A stretch of DNA of 7,286 nt from Bacteroidetes bacterium UBA6661 (GTDB taxonomy: Bacteria > Bacteroidota > Bacteroidia > AKYH767-A > OLB10): assembly GCA_002455375.1 (NCBI GenBank), contig DKKR01000050.1, forward strand, positions 118,644-125,929, written 5' to 3'. The notes under the pieces were generated by a model. It was not told the DNA's origin. It saw nothing but the letters and a program-made list of their open reading frames with translations, and made no database searches. Positions 1 through 6,560 of the stretch are shown here, piece after piece. Positions within the stretch are counted from its first letter, which is position 1, and each line of letters opens with the position of its first letter. The position numbers and the translations under genes are program-made.

Positions 1-95
1 TGTGGTGTGGAAATAATTCTTTCTTGCTTAAACAATCCTGCTGACCTAATTTCTTCAAGTTCTTTTTCCAGTACGGGTTTTAATGTGTTGTACAT
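1..95 (-). CDS. kbl: Glycine C-acetyltransferase (2-amino-3-ketobutyrate CoA ligase), N-terminal fragment
   Basis: Only the first 31 codons and two bases of the next are in the window; the gene runs off the left edge on the minus strand. The visible protein starts MYNTLKPVLEKELEEIRSAG and continues with GLFKQERIISTP. From memory this matches the start of Kbl proteins, where a GLFKxERIIT-PQ segment precedes the conserved fold; the last partial codon (CA) fits the expected Gln. Kbl is a cytosolic PLP-dependent enzyme that splits 2-amino-3-ketobutyrate with CoA into glycine and acetyl-CoA, the second step of threonine breakdown after threonine dehydrogenase. No other in-frame ATG lies upstream before a stop at 132-134, so the start at 95 is secure. 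The PLP lysine and active site are outside the window, so the name rests on the N-terminus alone; a related alpha-oxoamine synthase is the main alternative. Confidence 0.8.
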   Translation of the reverse strand, partial: MYNTLKPVLEKELEEIRSAGLFKQERIISTP

Positions 96-112
96 ATCAT
101 GAAATTTTAATG

Positions 113-120
113 CAAAGTAA
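113..120 (-). promoter_or_regulatory. Possible -7 element for kbl
   Basis: On the minus strand this reads TTACTTTG, one mismatch from the Bacteroidota -7 consensus TAnnTTTG, and it ends 17 bases before the kbl start codon. The expected -33 TTG is only matched by a TTC 17 bases further upstream, so support is weak. The position in the divergent kbl/plsC gap is sensible. Confidence 0.3.
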
Positions 121-187
121 TAAAATAGAATTTACTTGAACCTAATGCAATAAAAACTTAACGCAGGTATTTTTATACTTTAGCAGC

Positions 188-946
188 ATGAGAATTGTGC
201 GCATTGTGCTTGGAAACCTGTGGCGGTTTTGGTTTTTCTTTGAAGCCGTTGTTACTTTCTTTCTGTTGTTTCCATTCTTATTACTTGCATTGCGTGGCAA
301 AGCCCCCTATCATCAGGCATTTAAACTGATGAAATTCCATGCACGTACCATAGTATTTCTTTCGGGAATCAAAGTAAAAGTTATTCGCCAATATGAACCC
401 AAGGAGAATGAAACTTATATTATCTGTCCGAATCATATTTCTTATTTAGATATTGTGTTGACATACGTAGCATTTCCGCACTATTTTCATTTTATGGGCA
501 AGGCCGAGTTGGAGCGTGTTCCTTTCTTCAATATTTTTTTTAAAAAGATGAACATTGGTGTAAACCGTTCGAGCCGCATGGCTTCGCACAAAGCCTATCA
601 GCGTGCCTGCAACGACCTGCAGCAAAACATCAGCATCTCTATTTTTCCGGAAGCCACCATTCCGGAATGTAATCCACAATTAGGCCCCATGAAAAATGGT
701 GCTTTTAAATTAGCAGTAGAAAATCAAATCAATATTTTGCCCGTTTGTTACATTGATAACTGGAAACTGTTGCCCGATTGCCCTCATAAAATTACTGGCG
801 GAAGACCGGGTATTGCCAGAGTGATTATAGATGTACCCGTTGTGGTAAAAGGGCTGACGGAAGCCGATGTGCCTGAGTTGAAAAAAAATTACCGTCAACG
901 AATGGAAAACATACTTTCACAATATCAATATGGGTATGGTAAATAA
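188..946 (+). CDS. plsC: 1-acyl-sn-glycerol-3-phosphate acyltransferase family protein (PlsC-like)
   Basis: Predicted membrane-bound acyltransferase that transfers a fatty acyl group to lysophosphatidic acid (or another lysolipid) to make phosphatidic acid, the precursor of membrane phospholipids. At 252 residues it has the usual family length. Residues 12-36 form a strongly hydrophobic N-terminal membrane segment. The acyltransferase motifs appear in order: NHISYLD (82-88) with the catalytic His83 and Asp88; GVNRSSR (124-130) with the substrate-binding Arg127; FPEAT (153-157), the variant of the FPEGT motif; and ILPV (183-186) with Pro185. The segment KNGAFKLAVE followed by DNWKLLPD is, from memory, typical of Bacteroidota PlsC homologues. 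It is a single gene, divergent from kbl and convergent with the HTH gene; no promoter close to consensus was found upstream. The Gly-to-Ala change and the Ile in place of Arg in motif III are mildly unusual. Exact acyl acceptor is not provable; an ornithine-lipid type O-acyltransferase is an alternative. Confidence 0.87.
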   Translation: MRIVRIVLGNLWRFWFFFEAVVTFFLLFPFLLLALRGKAPYHQAFKLMKFHARTIVFLSGIKVKVIRQYEPKENETYIICPNHISYLDIVLTYVAFPHYFHFMGKAELERVPFFNIFFKKMNIGVNRSSRMASHKAYQRACNDLQQNISISIFPEATIPECNPQLGPMKNGAFKLAVENQINILPVCYIDNWKLLPDCPHKITGGRPGIARVIIDVPVVVKGLTEADVPELKKNYRQRMENILSQYQYGYGK

Positions 947-991
947 CCATAGGAAAAAGCAAAGTTGAAAAGCAATAATTCCTTTTTCTAA

Positions 992-1231
992 TCACACCTT
1001 ATTATCATTAAAAAACTGCTTTAGCGTTAATTTATGAACCGATAATACTTTTAACAGCGTTTTTAAAGTAATATTTGTGCCTGCTTCCATACGCCAGTAT
1101 TGTTTTCTGTCTATGTCATTTTCAACTGCAAATGTCTCATAGCTTGTCCAACCATTCTTAATGCGCAATTCCTTTAAAGCCCGTCCAATAAGCTTTAGTT
1201 GTTTTTCAAAATGCGCATCACTTTGCTTCAT
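992..1231 (-). CDS. Small XRE-family helix-turn-helix transcriptional regulator
   Basis: A 79-residue protein that is essentially one DNA-binding domain. The pattern fits the five-helix Cro/C1 (XRE) fold: helix 1 at about 12-26 (LIGRALKELRIKNG), helix 2 at 30-40 (SYETFAVENDI), recognition helix at 41-50 (DRKQYWRMEA) followed by the GTN turn, helix 4 at 55-67 (TLKTLLKVLSVHK) and a short last helix ending LKQFF. The order resembles the family pattern LR-x-G-S-x-E-x-A...S-x-IE-G...L-LL-x-A...L-F. There is no sensor or multimerisation domain. It converges with plsC and is divergent from the large T9SS gene, sharing a 117-base gap that contains that gene's promoter, so control of that promoter or its own is possible but is only inference from position. 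No toxin-like partner is adjacent, so an antitoxin role is not supported. Confidence 0.8.
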   Translation of the reverse strand: MKQSDAHFEKQLKLIGRALKELRIKNGWTSYETFAVENDIDRKQYWRMEAGTNITLKTLLKVLSVHKLTLKQFFNDNKV

Positions 1232-1279
1232 TATAAAAGCAATGATGCTGTTTGTTAGATAAATAAATTACGGCATATA

Positions 1280-1310
1280 TTGCACATTTTCTTTTTTTTA
1301 TCTACATTTG
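1280..1310 (+). promoter_or_regulatory. Bacteroidota-type promoter for the 959-aa T9SS gene
   Basis: A TTG at 1280-1282 (-33 element) is followed after exactly 20 bases by TACATTTG at 1303-1310, a perfect match to the -7 consensus TAnnTTTG used by the Bacteroidota primary sigma factor. The start of transcription would fall near 1317, leaving a leader of about 30 bases before the ATG at 1349. The spacer contains a run of eight T at 1292-1299. The imperfect dyad GCA-N5-TGC at 1273-1283 overlaps the -33 element and could be an operator. Confidence 0.7.
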
Positions 1311-1348
1311 AAGCATAAATTAATCTTCACTTATTAACACCTAAATTT

Positions 1349-4228
1349 ATGAAACAACTAAAATTTATTCAATTAGCATTTTTGCTACTCGCATTAGGCT
1401 GGAGTACTAACCTTAATGCTCAATTTTGTCCAGTAATGATTGAAGGTACAACGACTTTGTGTACATACATCTCTGCTGCACCGGGGCAACCTGTAGTTCA
1501 AATAAAAAATTATGACTGGCTGCACCCATCCTATTACTCTATTAGTGCCTCGCCTTCAGGATCAGTAAATGCCTCTATCATTCCTTCTACTTTCAGTGTG
1601 GCAGATATTCATATAGGATTGACTGTAAACAACAATGTTACAGATATTAAAATTACGGTGACATATAACTCCCCTAGTTGTAGCTCAACAGTAGATTATT
1701 ATTTGTATAAATGTTGTGAGCAATCAGGAATGTTCAACTACTTTGATACAGATATCAGTGCAATGCCAAAAACATGGAATCCGTTAGGCTTTTATGAATA
1801 TAATGGTTTAAATGTTGCCGTTAATGGAGTACTAACCGTAAACTCCTCAGCACAAATAATCAATAGTAATTTTTTTTTGGCACCTGGCTCTGTAATAAAG
1901 GTTAAGGAAGATTATTATAACCCTGTAAACATTAAATTGATGAATACACGTTTTTTAGCCGGCTGTGATGAAATGTGGAAGGGCATTGAGTTAGAAGGTG
2001 CAAATAGTATTACACTAACAAATACAAGTTCTATAGAAGATGCTCAATATGCCATTAACTTTAAAAAAGGTGGTACAATACATATCGGATCTGGCGGATG
2101 TAATTTTAATAAAAATTTTGTTTCTATTTATGCACCTGATGTTTCATCACTACTGCCTCCTGATAACATTCACAATATAGTAGTTAACGCATTTGACAAA
2201 GCTAACTTTTCTGGACAGGCTACTACACTCAATAACTACATGGGTCAATCGCCTGCCATAATAAATAATAAAACACTTTGCGGAATCTTGTTATACGATG
2301 TAGCCAATTTTCAAATTCCACAATCCGTTACATCTTCTTTAAGAAGTAATTTTTCATTTTTGAATTCAGGAATTGCCGGCATTCGCTCCAACATAGAAAT
2401 ACATAATTGTGCTTTTAATAATGTACAACCTTTATCAGGTTATATTGCTTATACTTATAGTGGTAGTGCTGTTTTTAATTTAAATAATACCACTAACTAC
2501 ATGACTACTACAATTGGCAAATTATATGGTAACTATTCTGATAATCTATTTACCAATTGCTACCGTGCCACTTATACAACCGGCAATATCAATGCTACCA
2601 TTAGAGGTAATGATTATAATGTAATAGCACAAGAAGCTGCTTTTATTAATAATTGTCCTGGCTGTAATATTACTATAACAAACAACAAGATAGTTGCAAC
2701 AAATATGGGCATTAAAATTTTATCCAGCACGGATGCCTTATTATCTATTAACAACAATAACATATCATCCGTTTTTCCATATAACTCCAACAGTTTTGGG
2801 AATACTGCCATACAGATTTACAATAAAAGTAAGGTTCCTGTACGTGGTGTAATAAACAATAACACCATTAGTAACTGCCGCATTGGAATTTATCTCTCCA
2901 ATCTTGATAAAAATAAAAACATTAATGTGCCCAAGCTGGAAATCACTAACAATCCCATGTATTTTAATCTGGCACCTAATTTAATTGGGCAAAGTATGCA
3001 CTATGCAATATGGGCTGATGGATGCAACAACCTGAACATTCATGACAACCAAAACATCTATAGAAGCCATGCAATTAGTACAGCGCCAGCCAACTTTGAC
3101 CAAACCATGCGTGGTATTTATATTCGTAAAGGCCAGAGTATTGACTTAAAACAAAACGACATTACCAACTTCGGTACGGCCATACGCTTACAGGATAATT
3201 GCAGTAACACACAACTGCAATGCAACAATATGTACTCTTGTTTACAGGGAGTGTTTTTAAACGATGGTACTACTATAGTGACAACACAAGGAAACCCCGC
3301 CACAGGGCAGGCATGGGATAATAAATGGGTAAACTTTGGCACTAATAACAGGACGGCTTGTCCGGCTTTAGCCTTTCCTCCACCTGTGCAATGGCTTCAC
3401 CAAGGAACTGCTATGCCCGGTTCATCCAATTATAGCATTTTTAGTCCATTCCCAACTAATGGAACTTTTGTTAATGCAGTACAGAACAGTGGTGTAGGTC
3501 CCTGTGTAAATAATTACGCTGGCGATGATGAGGAATCCATGCTCAATCATATTGATGACGTAATAGCCGAGACCGTGGATTATGATGGCACCTATGAAAC
3601 AGAAGATGAATATAAAGACAGGCAGGCAGCATTTGAATATTTACACGAGCATGAAAGCTACCGCAACAGCGATGCAGGGTTGCTGGCTTTTTACAACCAA
3701 ACGCTGCAGGAAAACATAGGTGAGTTTAGCAATGTGGAAATGCTGATGCGAGCAGGTGACTATGTAAATGCACTGATGGAATTAAACGGTATATTGGTTG
3801 AGAACCTGATAGAACAATACAGGGCATACACGCTTGAAATTGCCATACGGATGGAAGAAAATCCTGAGTATGAACTGTCGCAGGCAGAAATAGATGAGTT
3901 ATTGAACATTGCCTATACTCCTTTGTACATAGGTGGCGAAGGTGTATTAAATTCCCGCGCTATTTTGGGATTGGAGGTGGACGACCAGGCTATGAGCTTG
4001 CGTGTGATGAATCCACATAATAACGAAAGTACAAAAACATTGGCTGTACAAACCCTTGATGAAACAGTACTTAAGACTTTGGTGTATGATAACATAGGAG
4101 CAAAAGTTTTAGAAGGTAGTAAATTTACTAATGCTGATTTACGAAAAGCATTACCTTCCGGTGTTTATATTATTAAAACAATAAAACAAAGCACATCAAG
4201 TACTAAAAAGGTAAGTATTATAAAATAG
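1349..4228 (+). CDS. Secreted beta-helix protein with T9SS type-A C-terminal sorting domain
   Basis: Predicted large surface or secreted protein of 959 residues; no enzymatic function can be assigned. Residues 1-24 are a Sec signal peptide (KQLK, hydrophobic core, cleavage after LNA). Residues 26-125 are a Cys-containing beta-rich domain (Cys27, 38, 111, 122, 123). About 150-640 look like a right-handed parallel beta-helix: irregular Asn-rich turns such as ITNNKI (442-447), INNNTISN (502-509) and LKQNDITN (600-607), each followed by a short strand like GIYLS or AIRLQ, as in PbH1 repeats. About 725-885 are acidic and alpha-helical (Asp/Glu-rich, Tyr-rich). The end, about 897-959, has the type-A sorting-domain pattern: LVYDNIGAKVLEG, then LPSGVYIIK, then KKVSIIK. 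T9SS would carry it across the outer membrane and usually anchor or release it. No pectate-lyase or other catalytic signature was recognised, so adhesion or glycan binding is a guess. It has its own promoter and terminator. Confidence 0.85.
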   Translation: MKQLKFIQLAFLLLALGWSTNLNAQFCPVMIEGTTTLCTYISAAPGQPVVQIKNYDWLHPSYYSISASPSGSVNASIIPSTFSVADIHIGLTVNNNVTDIKITVTYNSPSCSSTVDYYLYKCCEQSGMFNYFDTDISAMPKTWNPLGFYEYNGLNVAVNGVLTVNSSAQIINSNFFLAPGSVIKVKEDYYNPVNIKLMNTRFLAGCDEMWKGIELEGANSITLTNTSSIEDAQYAINFKKGGTIHIGSGGCNFNKNFVSIYAPDVSSLLPPDNIHNIVVNAFDKANFSGQATTLNNYMGQSPAIINNKTLCGILLYDVANFQIPQSVTSSLRSNFSFLNSGIAGIRSNIEIHNCAFNNVQPLSGYIAYTYSGSAVFNLNNTTNYMTTTIGKLYGNYSDNLFTNCYRATYTTGNINATIRGNDYNVIAQEAAFINNCPGCNITITNNKIVATNMGIKILSSTDALLSINNNNISSVFPYNSNSFGNTAIQIYNKSKVPVRGVINNNTISNCRIGIYLSNLDKNKNINVPKLEITNNPMYFNLAPNLIGQSMHYAIWADGCNNLNIHDNQNIYRSHAISTAPANFDQTMRGIYIRKGQSIDLKQNDITNFGTAIRLQDNCSNTQLQCNNMYSCLQGVFLNDGTTIVTTQGNPATGQAWDNKWVNFGTNNRTACPALAFPPPVQWLHQGTAMPGSSNYSIFSPFPTNGTFVNAVQNSGVGPCVNNYAGDDEESMLNHIDDVIAETVDYDGTYETEDEYKDRQAAFEYLHEHESYRNSDAGLLAFYNQTLQENIGEFSNVEMLMRAGDYVNALMELNGILVENLIEQYRAYTLEIAIRMEENPEYELSQAEIDELLNIAYTPLYIGGEGVLNSRAILGLEVDDQAMSLRVMNPHNNESTKTLAVQTLDETVLKTLVYDNIGAKVLEGSKFTNADLRKALPSGVYIIKTIKQSTSSTKKVSIIK

Positions 4229-4237
4229 CTTAATTTT

Positions 4238-4275
4238 ATGCAGCAACAGGTTTTACCTGTTGCTGCATTTTTAAT
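4238..4275 (+). terminator. Strong intrinsic terminator between the two T9SS genes
   Basis: A perfect 14-base-pair stem (4238-4251 with 4255-4268) closed by a TTT loop is followed by TTTT (4269-4272, five T counting the last stem base) and further A/T. It starts 9 bases after the stop codon of the beta-helix gene. It ends so close to the ATG at 4280 that little room is left for a separate promoter of the downstream gene. Confidence 0.88.
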
Positions 4276-4279
4276 TTAA

Positions 4280-5791
4280 ATGGAAAAACGCGCATTACTA
4301 TTTTTCTTTTTTTTATTTTCTTATAACACTTATGCACAACAAAACAACATTTGGTGTTTTGGAGACAGTGCGGGTATTGATTTTAATGCAAGTCTACCAT
4401 CAACTTTTAATAGTAGTATCAAGGGTAGAGGAAGTTGTACAAGTATTGCTGACAGCACTGGCAACTTGCTTTTTTATGCCTACACAAGGGCTACATTATT
4501 TGGTAAAACAACTTTAGTCTTTAACTACACTCATCAGTTGATGGATAATGGAGATTCAATTGTGGGTGAAGGTTGGTACAACGAATTAACTATTATACCT
4601 GATCCTGTAAACCCAAAAAGATTTTATATGATTAGTGTTGGAGTACTTGATTTAGCACTTCAGCAAGGCTTCTATTACAGCATCATTGATATGAGCTACA
4701 ATGGAGGCTTAGGCAAGGTAGTATCAAAAAACAATCAACTGCTTAACAACTTTATGGTTGATTGCATAGGGGCTATTAAACATGGCAATGGCAGAGACTG
4801 GTGGGTAGTATGCCGTAAAGGCGATTTTTATATTGGAGGACCTGCACACAATGAATATACTTTTTATTTAATAACGCCAACAGGTGTTTCAGTACCTATA
4901 ACAAAAAGTGTTGGTTCACTAACCAGTTATAATCTGGCAAATCTAATTTTTTCGCCAACCGGCAATAAAATGATTTATACCAACCCCCGTGGTTTATTGG
5001 AGTTATATGATTTTGACAGATGTACGGGTGATTTAACACTTGATCAAACCATTTCTCCTGAAAACACTCCTTATCACTTTTACTGGAGTAGTGCCTTTTC
5101 TCCTGACGAAAGTAAGTTGTATGTACAAACAGTTTCGTACCCTGATACTACTTACCTGATACAATTTGATTTAAATGCAGCCAACATTGCTGCCAGTGCT
5201 GATACCATTTTTACACAACCACTTGCAACGGCCACTGGTGGCGATGTACGTTTAGCGCCTGATGGAAAAATATATGTAAGCAACGCTTATTATGATGGGT
5301 TTAACTTTGCTTTTCCGTATAGCGATACCACTTACAATATGTACAACTCATATTTGGGAGTAGTTAATTATCCTGATAGCATGGGCGCAGATTGTGACTT
5401 TCAACCGTACAGTTTTTACTTAGGTGGCAACCGTACTTACTATGGGTTGCCAAATAATCCTAACTATGGGTTGGGTGCTTTGGCGGGTAGTGCTTGCGAT
5501 ACACTAACAGGTATAGTTCCCACACCATCCCTGCCCACTAAGGAGGGTGAATTGAATTTGTATTTTGATGCGGGTTGGCAAAAACTATTTGTGAACGGGC
5601 ATCATATTAAAGGTTCAAGCTGTTTGTTGCAGGTGTTTGATGTTAGCGGCAAGTTGGTTTACTCCAACCAAAATAAAATCACACCACCTTATTATACTCA
5701 TGATGTAAATTGCCAGTCACTAAGTAAAGGCATGTATTTGGTATCTTTACAAACTGATAAAGAAAAACTACAAGGCAGGTTTGTGAAATAG
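4280..5791 (+). CDS. Secreted beta-propeller-like protein with T9SS type-A C-terminal sorting domain
   Basis: Predicted secreted or surface protein of 503 residues. Residues 1-19 are a signal peptide (MEKR, then a Leu/Phe core, cleavage after TYA). About 20-385 look like a WD40/YVTN-type beta-propeller: short strands in blade-like units, for example NLLFYA (62-67), FYYSIIDMS (131-139), LIFSPTGNKMIYT (222-234), SAFSPDESKLYVQ (271-283) and VRLAPDGKIYVS (323-334), with the repeated F/LxPDGxKxY pattern of blade turns. The start NNIWCFGDSAGIDFN and the stretch MSYNGGLGKVVSKNN resemble a recurrent Bacteroidota T9SS protein family (from memory). The C-terminus (about 446-503) is a sorting domain: LQVFDVSGKLVYS, then LSKGMYLVSL, then GRFVK. 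Ligand and role are unknown; no catalytic motif was seen. It follows the beta-helix gene across a terminator, so transcription is by read-through or an unseen promoter. Its signal peptide coding region contains eight T in a row (4307-4314). Confidence 0.85.
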   Translation: MEKRALLFFFFLFSYNTYAQQNNIWCFGDSAGIDFNASLPSTFNSSIKGRGSCTSIADSTGNLLFYAYTRATLFGKTTLVFNYTHQLMDNGDSIVGEGWYNELTIIPDPVNPKRFYMISVGVLDLALQQGFYYSIIDMSYNGGLGKVVSKNNQLLNNFMVDCIGAIKHGNGRDWWVVCRKGDFYIGGPAHNEYTFYLITPTGVSVPITKSVGSLTSYNLANLIFSPTGNKMIYTNPRGLLELYDFDRCTGDLTLDQTISPENTPYHFYWSSAFSPDESKLYVQTVSYPDTTYLIQFDLNAANIAASADTIFTQPLATATGGDVRLAPDGKIYVSNAYYDGFNFAFPYSDTTYNMYNSYLGVVNYPDSMGADCDFQPYSFYLGGNRTYYGLPNNPNYGLGALAGSACDTLTGIVPTPSLPTKEGELNLYFDAGWQKLFVNGHHIKGSSCLLQVFDVSGKLVYSNQNKITPPYYTHDVNCQSLSKGMYLVSLQTDKEKLQGRFVK

Positions 5792-6076
5792 TATTTTACA
5801 CTTTTGCTGGCTTATGCTAAACATGAATTCTGCCTGCATCTTATTTTAAATCACCTTTTATAAAACAACACTTTGCCGGTAGTGGTACACTGATGTAGTG
5901 TTTCCAAACAGCTGACCTGCTATAACAAAAAGTCAAAAACAATTACCGGTATTGTGACTAAAAATGATGACTACCCTTTTTGAAATAATTATTGCGATTA
6001 AATTTTCTGATTTTCAGGTAGGGCCGGAAAGTAAAAACGGTAGTCACTGACAATAATTTCATGACTACCATTCAAA
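5792..6076. other. Gene-free convergent gap rich in GGTAG/CTACC words
   Basis: No open frame of useful size and no tRNA-like structure was found here, between two converging genes. GGTAG or its complement CTACC occurs five times in about 190 bases: GGTAG at 5878, 6017 and 6039, CTACC at 5971 and 6065. Three of these are longer copies of TGACTACC (5968-5975 plus, 6039-6046 minus, 6062-6069 plus). AACACT (5867-5872) and ACACT (5887-5891) can each pair with AGTGT(T) at 5897-5902. Apart from the terminator listed separately, function is unknown. Confidence 0.6.
6033..6069 (-). terminator. Probable terminator of the lipoprotein gene
   Basis: Read on the minus strand, GGTAGTCA (6069-6062) pairs perfectly with TGACTACC (6046-6039) across a 15-base loop and is followed by GTTTTT (6038-6033). 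It begins 7 bases past the lipoprotein stop codon. The stem is only 8 pairs and the loop is large, so it is a moderate-strength call; the same words may have another role. Confidence 0.5.
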
Positions 6077-6526
6077 CTACTTAATTGGAATATCTGTAAA
6101 GTTACCCGAAAAACTAGTTACTCCACTAACGCCTGCACCTGCAGTTGCACTGAAGGTTCCTGAAAGTTTACTGTCCTGGTTTTTTGTTACTGTTACAGTA
6201 CCTGTTGTTGCAACCCAAGAACTACCACTCTTTAAATAAGTAAGAACATTTGTTGTTCCTAAACTATAGCCCTGTGAAGTTATGCCCGTCAAATTAATTT
6301 CTACTACAGTGCTTCCACTACTTTGAGCAATAATAGTATTATAAGCACCATTCACCCACGAGGAGTCGGCTTTAGTGAGTGTAGTAATTCCGTTCTCACC
6401 ATAATAAAAACCGGCACTTTGTGCAGGTGGATTTGGTGAGGCGTTGTCGTCATCCTTCTTTTTACATGAAGTAAATAATACTACGGATACAATAGCCGCA
6501 GAAATAACAAAATTAAATAGTTGCAT
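6077..6526 (-). CDS. Small lipoprotein, probably surface-exposed, function unknown
   Basis: A 149-residue predicted lipoprotein. Residues 1-20 are a signal peptide with a hydrophobic core (VISAAIVSVVLF), and LFTSC (17-21) is a lipobox of the Bacteroidota style with Cys21 as the lipidated residue. Directly after it comes KKKDDDN, a charged stretch like the lipoprotein export signal that sends Bacteroidota lipoproteins to the outside of the outer membrane. The mature domain (about 38-149) is Gly/Ser/Thr-rich and all-beta in pattern, with alternating strands such as STVVEINLTGI and TGTVTVTK, ending SGTFSATAG...SFSGNFTDI. This resembles small beta-barrel/sandwich lipoproteins of the DUF6252 kind, but that link is only suggestive. 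It has its own promoter and terminator and converges on the propeller gene. The start fits the signal peptide; no enzymatic residues are recognisable. Confidence 0.8.
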   Translation of the reverse strand: MQLFNFVISAAIVSVVLFTSCKKKDDDNASPNPPAQSAGFYYGENGITTLTKADSSWVNGAYNTIIAQSSGSTVVEINLTGITSQGYSLGTTNVLTYLKSGSSWVATTGTVTVTKNQDSKLSGTFSATAGAGVSGVTSFSGNFTDIPIK

Positions 6527-6560
6527 TTTTTTATGTGTTTAAATTACATTACTTAAAACG

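Noticed and set aside
175..183. TACTTTAG just before plsC as a -7 promoter element
   Set aside because: It would leave a leader of almost no length and has no TTG at the proper spacing upstream.
446..898. Two minus-strand open frames inside plsC
   Set aside because: They lie wholly antisense to a gene with clear family motifs, and their translations show no recognisable domain or signal.
953..988. Inverted repeat GAAAAAG / CTTTTTC between plsC and the HTH gene
   Set aside because: Only 7 pairs, mostly A:T, with a 22-base loop; too weak to call a bidirectional terminator, although one is expected there.
992..1231. Antitoxin of a toxin-antitoxin pair
   Set aside because: No small toxin-like gene is adjacent on the same strand; the neighbours are plsC and a large secreted protein.
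2614..4095. Three minus-strand open frames of 60-74 codons inside the beta-helix gene
   Set aside because: They are spaced within a long, well-supported coding frame and look like chance open frames; one has a hydrophobic stretch, but that mirrors the Asn-rich (AAT/AAC) codons of the sense strand.
1349..4228. Pectate lyase or other beta-helix polysaccharide-cleaving enzyme
   Set aside because: The beta-helix repeat pattern is visible, but no catalytic Asp/Arg/Lys signature of those families was recognised, so a substrate should not be named.
4332..4517. Alternative-frame plus-strand open frame inside the propeller gene
   Set aside because: It overlaps a signal-peptide protein in another frame and has no recognisable features.
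5805..5838. Imperfect hairpin TGCTGGC / GCCTGCA after the propeller gene
   Set aside because: Six of seven pairs with a 20-base loop and only a broken T tract after it; not enough for a terminator call.
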